From Tumebacillus lacus (GTDB taxonomy: Bacteria > Bacillota > Bacilli > Tumebacillales > Tumebacillaceae), in the NCBI RefSeq assembly GCF_026410385.1, contig NZ_JAPMLT010000003.1, positions 1-64,000 on the forward strand: a stretch of DNA of 64,000 nucleotides, given 5' to 3'. This document shows, in pieces, positions 8,946-16,413 of this stretch; position 1 is the first letter of the stretch; every line of letters starts with the position of its first letter. The translations under genes and the position numbers were made by a program. The notes below the pieces were generated by a model. That model had not been told where the DNA came from, did not search any database, and saw only the letters and a program-made list of their open reading frames with translations.

Positions 8946-10081
8946 ACGATGCTTCCTTCCCGCAGCGCGACGGCCGCGTGGTATTCGCGCAAGGTGGCAT
9001 CGACCATCGCTCGACGGGTAAACATCTCTTCGGCGCGCATCTTGCCGTTTTCGCCAAGTGCTTCGCGCAGGTCGGGTCGCACGGCGAGGAGTTGGATCGC
9101 GTCGGCGAGCGCGATCTCGTCCCGAGGCGGTACGAGCAGACCGGTGATGCCGTGGTCGACCACTTCCGGGAGACCACCGACTTCGCTGGCGATGACGGGG
9201 CGGCCATGCAGCATCGCTTCGATCGGCACGAGGCCCAATCCTTCGGCGTGCGAAGGCTGGACGACAACGTCAAATCCGAGCATCAGCCTGGCCGCTTTGG
9301 GAACTTCGCCAAGAAAGCGTACGCGGGCGTGACGCATTTTCCCGGCGAGATTTTGGTACGTCGAGTGGTACGGGCCGTCGCCGATCAGCACCAACTCCGC
9401 GTCGACGCCGCGGGCGAGCACGATCTGAAAGGCGGCGAGCAACGTCGCAAACCCTTTCTCCGGCACCATGCGTCCGACGGCACCGATCACCGTACGGTCC
9501 GCGTCCTCGCACCCGAGCACGGCGCGGGCGTGTTCACGGGCGAGCGGCGGCAACGGATCGACGCCGTTGTGAATGGTGACGGCTCGGTCTTTGAACCGTT
9601 GGTGGCGGGAGACGTGGTCCTCCTGCAGATGGCGGGAGACGGCGATCAGGCGGTCGGTGTCGGAGGCGAGCCGCCGTTCCAGCGCATGGAGAACGCGACG
9701 TTGCAAACCGCTGCGCGGCGTCATTTGATTGTGGACGGTGCAGACGACAGCCGGACGCGGGTCGCATCCCCGTACCGCAATCCGTCCGACGACCCCCGCT
9801 TTGGCTCCGTGCAGGTGCACGAGATCGACCGGGAGGCGACGCAGGATCTGGCGCAACTGCATCGCCGCCCGCAGATCGGCCATTGGCGACATCGCGTCGC
9901 TGAGATCGAGCGTCTCGACCGGCACCCACGGGTACAGGTCACGGCGAAGCGTCGAATCGCTCGGGCAGGCCACCGTGACCTGATGCCCTTCCGCTTGCAA
10001 TCCTTCAATCAAATCGATGACATGGCGGCGCATCCCGCCTTCCATCGGACGCAAGACTTGCAGCACATGATAAGTACGCAC
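8942..10081 (-). CDS. family 4 glycosyltransferase
   Basis: This 379-residue cytoplasmic GT-B enzyme transfers a sugar from a nucleotide-sugar donor. The N-terminal acceptor half has PMEGGMRRHV and VHLHGAKAG. The donor half carries the retaining GT4 E-x7-E signature in HAEGLGLVPIEAMLHGRPV, then ASEVGGLPEVV. The start is GTG at 10081 with AGAGGTGA about 7 bases upstream. It is the first gene of the korAB operon, with a 4-bp ATGA overlap to the next gene. The target is probably a surface glycan or glycolipid, but no polymerase or flippase is nearby to tell which. Confidence 0.88.
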   Translation of the reverse strand: MRTYHVLQVLRPMEGGMRRHVIDLIEGLQAEGHQVTVACPSDSTLRRDLYPWVPVETLDLSDAMSPMADLRAAMQLRQILRRLPVDLVHLHGAKAGVVGRIAVRGCDPRPAVVCTVHNQMTPRSGLQRRVLHALERRLASDTDRLIAVSRHLQEDHVSRHQRFKDRAVTIHNGVDPLPPLAREHARAVLGCEDADRTVIGAVGRMVPEKGFATLLAAFQIVLARGVDAELVLIGDGPYHSTYQNLAGKMRHARVRFLGEVPKAARLMLGFDVVVQPSHAEGLGLVPIEAMLHGRPVIASEVGGLPEVVDHGITGLLVPPRDEIALADAIQLLAVRPDLREALGENGKMRAEEMFTRRAMVDATLREYHAAVALREGSIV

Positions 10082-10145
10082 GTGTCAGTCACCTCTTTCA
10101 TGCTTCCTAGGTTTTCCATGTGAGGAAAGGATCATTCCAATGACA

Positions 10146-10183
10146 AAAAAGACCGCCTGCTCCCAGTGGGAACAGGCGGTCTT
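10146..10183 (-). terminator. intrinsic terminator of the LysM/3D gene
   Basis: GACCGCCTG (10151-10159) pairs with CAGGCGGTC (10173-10181). On the reverse strand the hairpin is followed by six U residues. It separates the LysM/3D gene from the glycosyltransferase operon. Confidence 0.88.
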
Positions 10184-10206
10184 GCGGGTATGGGATAGCG
10201 GGCTTT

Positions 10207-11169
10207 TTACTTCAACAGGTACACTTTTACATCTTGCATCCCGAACTGACGCAGTTCGGCCTGCGTGCCGTCGATGTAGATGTCGATGCGGTTGCCTTTG
10301 ATCAGGCCGCCGGTGTCTTCAGCGGTGGCGACAAATCCGCCTGCCGGAAGCAACGGGGAATTGTAGCCGGTCACCCAGACTTTCGAGCCGAGCGGGATCA
10401 CGTTCGGGTCGACTGCGATCACGCCTTCGCGGACTTTGGTGCCCGTGAAGGTGTGGCCGCCCCATTGCCACATGATGTTGCCCGGGCCGTATGCGGATGC
10501 GGTGGCCGACAGTTGCTTGCTGTAAGCCATGCCTGCAATGGTCGGGGCAGCTGGCTTGGCTTCCACCGGTTTCGCATCAGCCGGTGCCGGTGCTGCCGGA
10601 GCCGGCGGCGGGGTCGGGCGCGCGGCAGTCGGTGCGGTGACGGCGGTCGCCGCATCTTTCAGTTGCTGCGACGGCTTTTGCACCGGAGCCGGGGCTACCG
10701 GAGCTTCTTGTTTCACCGCTTCTTTTGCTGCCGGTGCCTCTTGCAGCACCGGTGCTTTTGCCTCGACGGCCGGAGCGGTCTCTTGCTTGCCGACCGGGAT
10801 CGTGATCGTTTGGCCGGCAGTCAGTTCGGACGACTGAAGGCCGTTGAGGGTCTTGATGTCCTCGACGGTGGTGTGGTACCGATCAGCGAGGAACCACATC
10901 TCATCGCCCGCGTCGACTTTATAAGCGAGCGCGACGTTGAGCTGTTGACCCGCTTGGATCTGATCGGTGGTCAGGCCGTTTGCATATTTCCATTCGGAGA
11001 CGTCGGTGCCGTATTGCGCCGCCACTTCCGAGAGCGACTGTCCATGTTTGACGGTGACAGGACCGACACTGCTCATCGCAGCCGCCTCTGCTTCTTGCGT
11101 GTTGCTGAACAAAATCAAACCAGATGCAACGAGTGCACCTGCAGCGATCTTTTTCCAGTTTTTCATCAT
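10207..11169 (-). CDS. secreted LysM-3D domain cell-wall protein
   Basis: This 320-residue exported protein is probably a peptidoglycan-binding lytic enzyme. The signal peptide ends at EAEA. Two LysM domains occupy about residues 38-85 and 87-132 of the mature region (VKHGQSLSEVA, VDAGDEMWFLADRY). A Pro/Ala/Glu-rich linker of about 80 residues follows, then a C-terminal 3D domain with the three aspartates in AEDTGGLIKGNRIDIYI and an MltA-like double-psi barrel (TATAYGPGN-like start). The open frame begins seven codons earlier, but GGAAGGAG is best placed for the ATG at 11169. The c-di-AMP riboswitch in its leader agrees with this role, since the ligand commonly represses wall-hydrolase genes. 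Confidence 0.9.
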   Translation of the reverse strand: MMKNWKKIAAGALVASGLILFSNTQEAEAAAMSSVGPVTVKHGQSLSEVAAQYGTDVSEWKYANGLTTDQIQAGQQLNVALAYKVDAGDEMWFLADRYHTTVEDIKTLNGLQSSELTAGQTITIPVGKQETAPAVEAKAPVLQEAPAAKEAVKQEAPVAPAPVQKPSQQLKDAATAVTAPTAARPTPPPAPAAPAPADAKPVEAKPAAPTIAGMAYSKQLSATASAYGPGNIMWQWGGHTFTGTKVREGVIAVDPNVIPLGSKVWVTGYNSPLLPAGGFVATAEDTGGLIKGNRIDIYIDGTQAELRQFGMQDVKVYLLK

Positions 11170-11189
11170 TGCCTTGCACTCTCCTTCCA

Positions 11190-11322
11190 AAGCCTGCGGA
11201 GTTAGCTGCCGGGTTCGGGAGAAGGATTCCCGCTCGCTTTTTATTCAATCGTCATGCGAAAAAGCGAGTTCACCCCATTCTTGGTTCCTCCGCTCCTTTT
11301 CGAATGTGAGGATTCGGCTCGT
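11190..11322 (-). promoter_or_regulatory. c-di-AMP riboswitch (ydaO-yuaA type)
   Basis: On the reverse strand the leader contains the family's conserved blocks in order. These are CGGAGGAACCAAGAATGGGG, then GTGAACTCGC, a variable A/T-rich hairpin (AAAAGCGAG), AATCCTTCTCCCGAACCCG, and GGCAGCTAACTCCGCAGGC at 11191-11210, ending about 20 bases before the gene start. This matches the ydaO/yuaA consensus (GGGGGAACC...GGGGTGAAT, ATCC...CCCGAA.CCG.CAGCTAACC). In known cases c-di-AMP binding turns the gene off. The 3' blocks abut the ribosome site, so control could be at translation initiation. Confidence 0.9.
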
Positions 11323-11340
11323 TGTTGTGTGTTGTGAACG

Positions 11341-11369
11341 AGTATCATCCTACCGCAAGTGAGTGAAAA
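11341..11369 (-). promoter_or_regulatory. candidate promoter of the riboswitch transcript
   Basis: On the reverse strand TTTTCA (11364-11369) and GATACT (11341-11346) are 17 bp apart, about 20 bp ahead of the first riboswitch block, which is a sensible start point. The -35 match is weak. The rest of the 11323-11469 gap shows nothing else. Confidence 0.4.
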
Positions 11370-11469
11370 GATTCACTAGGCCATCGTTGGAAATCAAATG
11401 GAAAAATCTCCACGACCCGCCCGTAACCTTAGAGCCTCAGGGGATCGCGGAGATCGCGAACAGAGATTG

Positions 11470-12537
11470 TCAATTTTTGTGCACGCCAATTTCGCCGCTC
11501 GACGTCTCAACGGTCAGCTTGTGGCCGCCCGTTCCGACGGTACCCGATTTGCCATGTTCGTCATTGCTGTGGAACGCGGCCGGGAAATCGACCCCGACAT
11601 CGCCCGACGAGGTCGTCAGCGCAAACGCAAACGACGCCGCCCCCGGCAACGCGACGACGGTGTCGCCCGATGTCGCGTGCACCTCGACGTCTCCGTTCAT
11701 CTCTTTCAGCCTCATGGTGATGTCGCCCGAGGAAGCACGGGCGCGCACCGCACCCCGCACATCATTCAGCACCATGTCGCCGGATGTGATCTCCGCATCG
11801 ATCTCTTCGATGGACGGACCGCCATCCGCCAGCCGGATCGACCCTGAGGAAGCGCGCAGACGAACGTTTCGGGAGTCGAGTCCGCCCATTTGCATGTCGC
11901 CCGACGTGGCCGTCGAGGAGATCGTCTCTCCTCCCTGCCAGCCATCGACACGGATATTGCCCGAGGTCGCGTTGATCGTGCCGCTCCGGGCCGCGATCCC
12001 GCGCAGCAACAGGTCGCCTGATGACGCGGTCACGCTCACCGACTCTCCTTCCGCGCCATCCAGCGTGGCGTCACCCGACGAGGTGATGATCTCCAGCCGT
12101 TTCGCCTTCAGATCTTCTGCCGCAAAGTCGCCCGACGACAACTCCGCTTTCAACTCCTCATATTGCTTTTCCGGCACGGTCACATCCAGTCGGATCGACG
12201 TGCGGACAGCAGACAAATTCAAGGAGAAATAGACCGGGTCGTGATCGACGGCGATGCTCAATTGCCCGCCTTTCTGATCGGCTGACAGATGGTAGCTGTC
12301 TGCTCTCCCCTTGCCGCGCAGGTGCACGACAGCCTCGTCCGTCTGCCCGGGCATCAGATGGACATCCACATCGCCCGTCTCGATCAAGATCTTGCTGAGA
12401 TCCTGCGCGGCAAACGTTTTTCGCTCATCATAGTCCTGCAGATCGGTTCCCAAATCCAACCCGGACACCGCACCGATCACACCCAACCCGGCGAGCAGCA
12501 CACCGCCAAGCGCGATATTTCGCACCCATTCACCCAT
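11470..12537 (-). CDS. DUF4097-family beta-repeat protein, membrane-anchored
   Basis: This 355-residue protein has an N-terminal hydrophobic segment (about residues 6-24, IALGGVLLAGLGVIG) and then a beta-helix-like region. The turn motif (S/T)SG(D/N/S/E) recurs about eleven times at roughly 19-22 residue spacing, for example SSGDFAA, SSGDATL, TSGNIRV, TSGDMQM and SSGDVGV. This is typical of DUF4097/LiaG-like proteins, which sit outside the membrane and are often tied to envelope-stress operons. Here it stands alone. GGAGGAG lies 5 bases before the ATG at 12537, so the seven upstream codons are excluded. No clear terminator is visible after it. Confidence 0.85.
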   Translation of the reverse strand: MGEWVRNIALGGVLLAGLGVIGAVSGLDLGTDLQDYDERKTFAAQDLSKILIETGDVDVHLMPGQTDEAVVHLRGKGRADSYHLSADQKGGQLSIAVDHDPVYFSLNLSAVRTSIRLDVTVPEKQYEELKAELSSGDFAAEDLKAKRLEIITSSGDATLDGAEGESVSVTASSGDLLLRGIAARSGTINATSGNIRVDGWQGGETISSTATSGDMQMGGLDSRNVRLRASSGSIRLADGGPSIEEIDAEITSGDMVLNDVRGAVRARASSGDITMRLKEMNGDVEVHATSGDTVVALPGAASFAFALTTSSGDVGVDFPAAFHSNDEHGKSGTVGTGGHKLTVETSSGEIGVHKN

Positions 12538-12601
12538 CTGTTCTCCTCCGTTCACCACATGTCTTTGCCCCTATAGACGCATGTCCGATCCCAAACCCTT
12601 C

Positions 12602-12643
12602 AAAAAAAGAGGACCCGATCCAAAAAAATTTGGAGTGGGTCCC
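12602..12643 (-). terminator. intrinsic terminator of speA
   Basis: GGACCC (12611-12616) pairs with GGGTCC (12637-12642), with an inner CCAAA/TTTGG pairing. The reverse strand continues as CTCTTTTTTTG. Confidence 0.85.
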
Positions 12644-12666
12644 CGTCCGTTCGTCTGCCGTTATTT

Positions 12667-14115
12667 CTATTTCAGCACTTTGACAAATTCGATGTTGGGA
12701 TCGTCCGGGCCTTGCACCGGCAATCCTTCGCGAACGTGTTCAACGATGTATTCGATGTTGTCTTCGGTCACCACTTCGCCCGGCATGACAATCGGGATAC
12801 CCGGCGGGTAGACCATGATGAACTCCGCGATGATCCGGCCGGCCGCCTCTTTCAGCGGCACGATCTCCGTCTGCTTGTTGTAGAACGCGTCGCGCGGCGA
12901 GAGAGCCAAGAGCGGCATCGACGGCGTTTTAACCTGCGGCACGTCGCGCTTTTCCGCCCGGTAACGGGATGCGATCTCGCGCAGGGCGTTGACCAAGAGA
13001 CCGACCGTCTCCTCGGTGTCGCCAAACGTGATGATGCAGAGGATGTTGTACAGATCGGACATCTCGACTTCGATGTTGAAGTCGGTGCGCAGGATCTTTT
13101 CCACTTCCCAGCCGGTCAAGCCAAGGTCTTTGACGGTGACGTTGATCTTGAGCGGGTCGTGGGCGTAGGTCGCCGTCGTTTTCAAGATCTCTTCACCAAA
13201 GCAGTACAGCCCTTGGATCTCATTGATCTGCTCGCGGGTCTTATGGGAGAGGTTGATCGTGCGCTCGATCAGCTCACGGCCGTGCATTGCGAGGTTTTTG
13301 CGGGCCACGTCCAACGAGGCGAGCAGCAGGTACGACGTCGAGGTCGTGTGCAGCATCGAAAGCACCGACTGCACGTGCGCCGGCGAGATGATGCCTTCGC
13401 GGACGTTGAGCACGGAACTTTGCGTCATCGAGCCGCCGAGCTTGTGCACGGAGGTCGCCGCCATGTCGGCTCCGGCCTGCATCGCGGAAAGCGGCAGGTC
13501 TTCATGGAAGCAGAACAGCACGCCGTGCGCCTCGTCGACCAGCACCGGAACACCGCGTTCATGCGCGAGGTCGACGATCGACTTCAGGTCGCAGGAGATG
13601 CCGAAGTAGGTCGGGTTGATCAGCAGCAGGGCTTTGGCATCCGGGTGCGCGTCGAGCGTCTTGCGCACCGTGTCGACGGAGATGCCGTGCGCGATGCCGA
13701 TGTTCGGGTCGAACTCCGGGTGCATGAACACCGGATGTGCGCCCGAGAAGATGATCGCCGACAAGACCGATTTGTGGACGTTGCGCGGAACGAGAATTTT
13801 TTCACCTGGTCCGACGGCAGACAACACCATCGTCATGATCGCGCCGGACGTGCCGTGCACGGAGAAATAAGTATGATCCGCACCGAATGCCTGCGCCGCC
13901 AATTCCTGAGCTTCCTTAATGATGCCTTTGGGCGAATGCAGGTCATCGAGCGGAGCGATATTGATCAGGTCTATGGACAGAGCGTTCGGACCGATAAATT
14001 CGCTGAATTCGCTCGGCATGCCGAAGCCCTTTTTATGAGCAGGGATATGGAACTGAATCGGGTTCCGGTTCGCATGTTCAATCAGCGCCGAGAACAGGGG
14101 GGTTTGGTTTTGCAT
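12667..14115 (-). CDS. speA: Orn/Lys/Arg decarboxylase (probable arginine decarboxylase)
   Basis: This 482-residue PLP enzyme of the fold-I basic amino-acid decarboxylase family is the size of B. subtilis SpeA (arginine to agmatine, first step to polyamines). IPAHKKG lies near the N-terminus, followed by SVHGTSGAIM, LLINPTYFG, VDEAHG, and the PLP lysine in TSVHKLGGS. The C-terminal domain has PPGIPIVMPGE. The longest frame uses a TTG three codons upstream, but AAAGGAA is correctly spaced for the ATG at 14115. Whether it prefers arginine or lysine cannot be decided from the sequence; SpeA is the closest known layout. Confidence 0.88.
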   Translation of the reverse strand: MQNQTPLFSALIEHANRNPIQFHIPAHKKGFGMPSEFSEFIGPNALSIDLINIAPLDDLHSPKGIIKEAQELAAQAFGADHTYFSVHGTSGAIMTMVLSAVGPGEKILVPRNVHKSVLSAIIFSGAHPVFMHPEFDPNIGIAHGISVDTVRKTLDAHPDAKALLLINPTYFGISCDLKSIVDLAHERGVPVLVDEAHGVLFCFHEDLPLSAMQAGADMAATSVHKLGGSMTQSSVLNVREGIISPAHVQSVLSMLHTTSTSYLLLASLDVARKNLAMHGRELIERTINLSHKTREQINEIQGLYCFGEEILKTTATYAHDPLKINVTVKDLGLTGWEVEKILRTDFNIEVEMSDLYNILCIITFGDTEETVGLLVNALREIASRYRAEKRDVPQVKTPSMPLLALSPRDAFYNKQTEIVPLKEAAGRIIAEFIMVYPPGIPIVMPGEVVTEDNIEYIVEHVREGLPVQGPDDPNIEFVKVLK

Positions 14116-14264
14116 CGCGTTCAATTCCTTTCTTGATAAACATTCTCAATGCATTTTCATGCGACAAACAAGAGAATTATATCACCTTTCCCACAGGTGG
14201 GGAACTGATTTTTTCCGATTTTTTGTGACAATCGGTCAGATTTTTTTATTTTCCCCCGAATGGC

Positions 14265-14292
14265 GAAAAAAAACCCACCTTCACAGTGGGTT
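14265..14292 (-). terminator. intrinsic terminator of the ywhD-like gene
   Basis: AACCCAC (14272-14278) pairs with GTGGGTT (14286-14292), and eight U residues follow on the reverse strand. The remaining speA upstream region (14116-14264) is A/T-rich; I could not fix a promoter in it. Confidence 0.88.
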
Positions 14293-14315
14293 TCCTCTCG
14301 ATATCTCCGTTTTCC

Positions 14316-14780
14316 CTAGGCAAGTTTCGCTTTCACTTCGTCTGGCGTATTCTCCCAGAGATCGGTGCGGAACTGCGCGAGGAACGCTGCGAGACGCTGT
14401 TTGTCCGCGTCGGGCAGGGAGCTCAGTTCGACGGTGCCTTTGACCGCGCGGTCCATCTGGTTGACCAGCGGACCCATCGCTTTGTAGCCGACGCCCTTCG
14501 CGGCGTCGATGATCAACTGGGCCGCTGCGATGCCGTTGTAGCCGCTGCCGCCTTCGTAGCGTTTGAGCGTCACCCAAACGACGTGGACGGTGCGTCCTTC
14601 CGGCACTTCTTCCGCCGAGCGGGCGGTGCGGAAATCGATGCCGCGCTCGATGACGCTCTTGCCGTGGATCGCGCCGTTGTCGAGGAAGATGTCATCGCCG
14701 TCGATCAGAACGGCCGAAAGATTGGCAAAGTCATCAGGTGTGCCGTGGCCGCCGGGACGGCCGGTCAGGTTCAATTCCAT
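14316..14780 (-). CDS. ywhD: YwhD-like protein of unknown function
   Basis: This 154-residue soluble protein resembles Bacillus YwhD. It shares the GHGTPDDF-like N-terminus, LIDGDDIFLDNGAIHGKS, HVVWVTLKR and the C-terminal LAAFLAQFRTDLWE. The family occurs in Bacilli near spore and polyamine genes, but its biochemical role is not known. GGGGAGGA lies upstream of the ATG. It is monocistronic, with its own terminator. The name rests on recalled family similarity and should be treated as probable. Confidence 0.75.
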   Translation of the reverse strand: MELNLTGRPGGHGTPDDFANLSAVLIDGDDIFLDNGAIHGKSVIERGIDFRTARSAEEVPEGRTVHVVWVTLKRYEGGSGYNGIAAAQLIIDAAKGVGYKAMGPLVNQMDRAVKGTVELSSLPDADKQRLAAFLAQFRTDLWENTPDEVKAKLA

Positions 14781-14912
14781 CTGGTCAGTTCCTCCCCTGT
14801 CTTGCCGTATGGATTCTGGTACATTTTATCATCTCTTGCGATGCATGGGTATCCGGTTCATTAGACATGTTATGAACGAAATGCGTTTTTACATAAGGAG
14901 GTGTCTTCCGAG

Positions 14913-15557
14913 ATGAAAAAGTACGTACTAGCATTCTTGGGTATTTTTCTGACCGCTATTCTTGTTACTGCCTCGTTGGTTACGCCCGGTCAGGCGGCCG
15001 CGAAAAAACATTTCCTCAAAACGACGCCGTATCCAAAAGCGATCCGTGTCGCCGTCCGGGAGAACAATCCGTGGGGCCATCCCGACCCTCGTGGTCGGAT
15101 CCTCTACGTGAAGACTTATCGTTTTGACGACTATCTGCAAAACGTGCTCCCGAACGAATGGTTGCCGTCGTGGGAGGACAACTCCCTGCGCGCCGGTGCG
15201 ATCGCCACGAAAATGTTTGCGTGGTATCACCATCTCAACCCGATCAAGCAGTCCGGCTTCACGTTTGACGTGGACAACACCGTCAATTTCCAGGCGTTCG
15301 TGGAGCGGACCAACCAGCCGGAGACCGACGCGGCTCTGAAAGGGACCGGTCACCTCGCCTATGTGAAAAAAGACGGCGAGATCTTTGAGTTGAACTACCG
15401 CGCCGGCTACCAAGGCTCCCCCAACGCCCAGTACCGCAACGCGCAAAAGATGTCCCAGTGGGGGTCCCAGTATTGGGCAGAGCGGGGCAAATCCCCGATT
15501 GAGATCCTCCAGTATTATTATGAAGGTCGTCTATTGACGAGAATCCCCGGCCGCTAA
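14913..15557 (+). CDS. secreted SpoIID/LytB-domain protein
   Basis: This 214-residue exported protein has a signal peptide ending near GQAAA. It is a compact SpoIID/LytB domain with IRVAVRENN at the start. FDDYLQNVLPNEWLPSW carries the conserved Glu of the family's PAE motif, and RAGAIATKMFAWYH follows. The C-terminal KMSQWGSQYWAERG then ILQYYY is the hallmark MSQWG...EILxYYY. SpoIID is a lytic transglycosylase in engulfment; this short version may be a wall amidase enhancer or a related lytic enzyme. The ATG at 14913 is preferred over a GTG at 14901 because that GTG lies inside the AAGGAGG site. It is followed by the 15580 gene after 22 bp. Confidence 0.85.
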   Translation: MKKYVLAFLGIFLTAILVTASLVTPGQAAAKKHFLKTTPYPKAIRVAVRENNPWGHPDPRGRILYVKTYRFDDYLQNVLPNEWLPSWEDNSLRAGAIATKMFAWYHHLNPIKQSGFTFDVDNTVNFQAFVERTNQPETDAALKGTGHLAYVKKDGEIFELNYRAGYQGSPNAQYRNAQKMSQWGSQYWAERGKSPIEILQYYYEGRLLTRIPGR

Positions 15558-15579
15558 AGCGGAAAGGACGTGATACGAG

Positions 15580-16359
15580 ATGAAACAGCGCAACCCTTGG
15601 AAATCGGCTTTTCTCGTGCTCGCATCCGGCTGCTTGGCGGCGGGTACGTTCGCCTGGGCCGGAGTGGTGAACGGTCTGCCGCTCGCACAGGCGACAGAAG
15701 GCCAGCAAGAGACCATCGTCCCTTCGGAACTGGTGCTGAACCCAACCACCCCGTCTGCACCGATGGAGACGAAAGACGGCGTCAAGATCAAACCCTCGGA
15801 TGACAAGCCGTTTGACGTGCCGGACGGCGAGCAGACGCTGCCAGATGACATGAAAAATGCAACGGGCGACGTCGTGCCCCCGCCGCTCACCGAGCCGAAC
15901 ATTCCGCCGACATCCGCTGCGAAAAAAGCAAAAAAGACGGCCAAGCTGGTCGTTCACGCGATGGACGGACGCACCGGTCAGCCGCTGGAAAATGCGGAGA
16001 TCGTGCTGCTGGAGACGTCGGAGCGCTTTAAGACCGACCGCACCGGCACCACCCCGGCGATTGACGCACCGGTGATCCGCGAAGAGACGTATGCGGAGCA
16101 GTTGGCGCAGTTGCACGGGCAACTCGGCCTGATCGCCTACAAAAACGGCTACCGCGACTCGATCACGTTCGGCGTGCGCATGCACGAAGGGCGCGTGACC
16201 GACGTGACGATGTGGATGTATCAGATCACACCGGGCGACCGCCGGGTCGAACCGGTCTTCTTCCACAATCCCTACCACCGCCTCTGGCTGGTTCGCCTCG
16301 CCGATGCGTACCGCTCTCCCACTCAACCGGGGGAAGGGCAAGAGTCTCCGGCGAGATAA
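15580..16359 (+). CDS. secreted protein with carboxypeptidase-regulatory-like domain
   Basis: This 259-residue protein has an N-terminal signal or anchor (about residues 9-29) and a Pro/Glu/Asp-rich low-complexity stretch (about 40-110). A beta-sandwich of the carboxypeptidase-regulatory/CNA-B type starts at AKLVVHAMDGRTGQPLENAEIVLLET and includes GLIAYKNGYRD. It lies 22 bp downstream of the SpoIID-like gene and probably shares its transcript, so it may be an accessory envelope protein. I recognise no enzyme motif. The ribosome site (GGAAAGGA, 11 bases upstream) is acceptable. Confidence 0.75.
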   Translation: MKQRNPWKSAFLVLASGCLAAGTFAWAGVVNGLPLAQATEGQQETIVPSELVLNPTTPSAPMETKDGVKIKPSDDKPFDVPDGEQTLPDDMKNATGDVVPPPLTEPNIPPTSAAKKAKKTAKLVVHAMDGRTGQPLENAEIVLLETSERFKTDRTGTTPAIDAPVIREETYAEQLAQLHGQLGLIAYKNGYRDSITFGVRMHEGRVTDVTMWMYQITPGDRRVEPVFFHNPYHRLWLVRLADAYRSPTQPGEGQESPAR

Positions 16360-16365
16360 AGGGCC

Positions 16366-16406
16366 TGAAAAAAAGCGAGAGCAGACACCGCGTCTGCTCT
16401 CTTGCT
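16366..16406. terminator. bidirectional intrinsic terminator
   Basis: AGCGAGAGCAGAC pairs with GTCTGCTCTCTTGCT around a CACCG-type loop. It has a strong A run on the left, which gives a U-tract for the leftward cyanophycinase gene, and T-rich sequence on the right. It separates two convergent genes. Confidence 0.85.
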
Positions 16407-16413
16407 TATTTCT

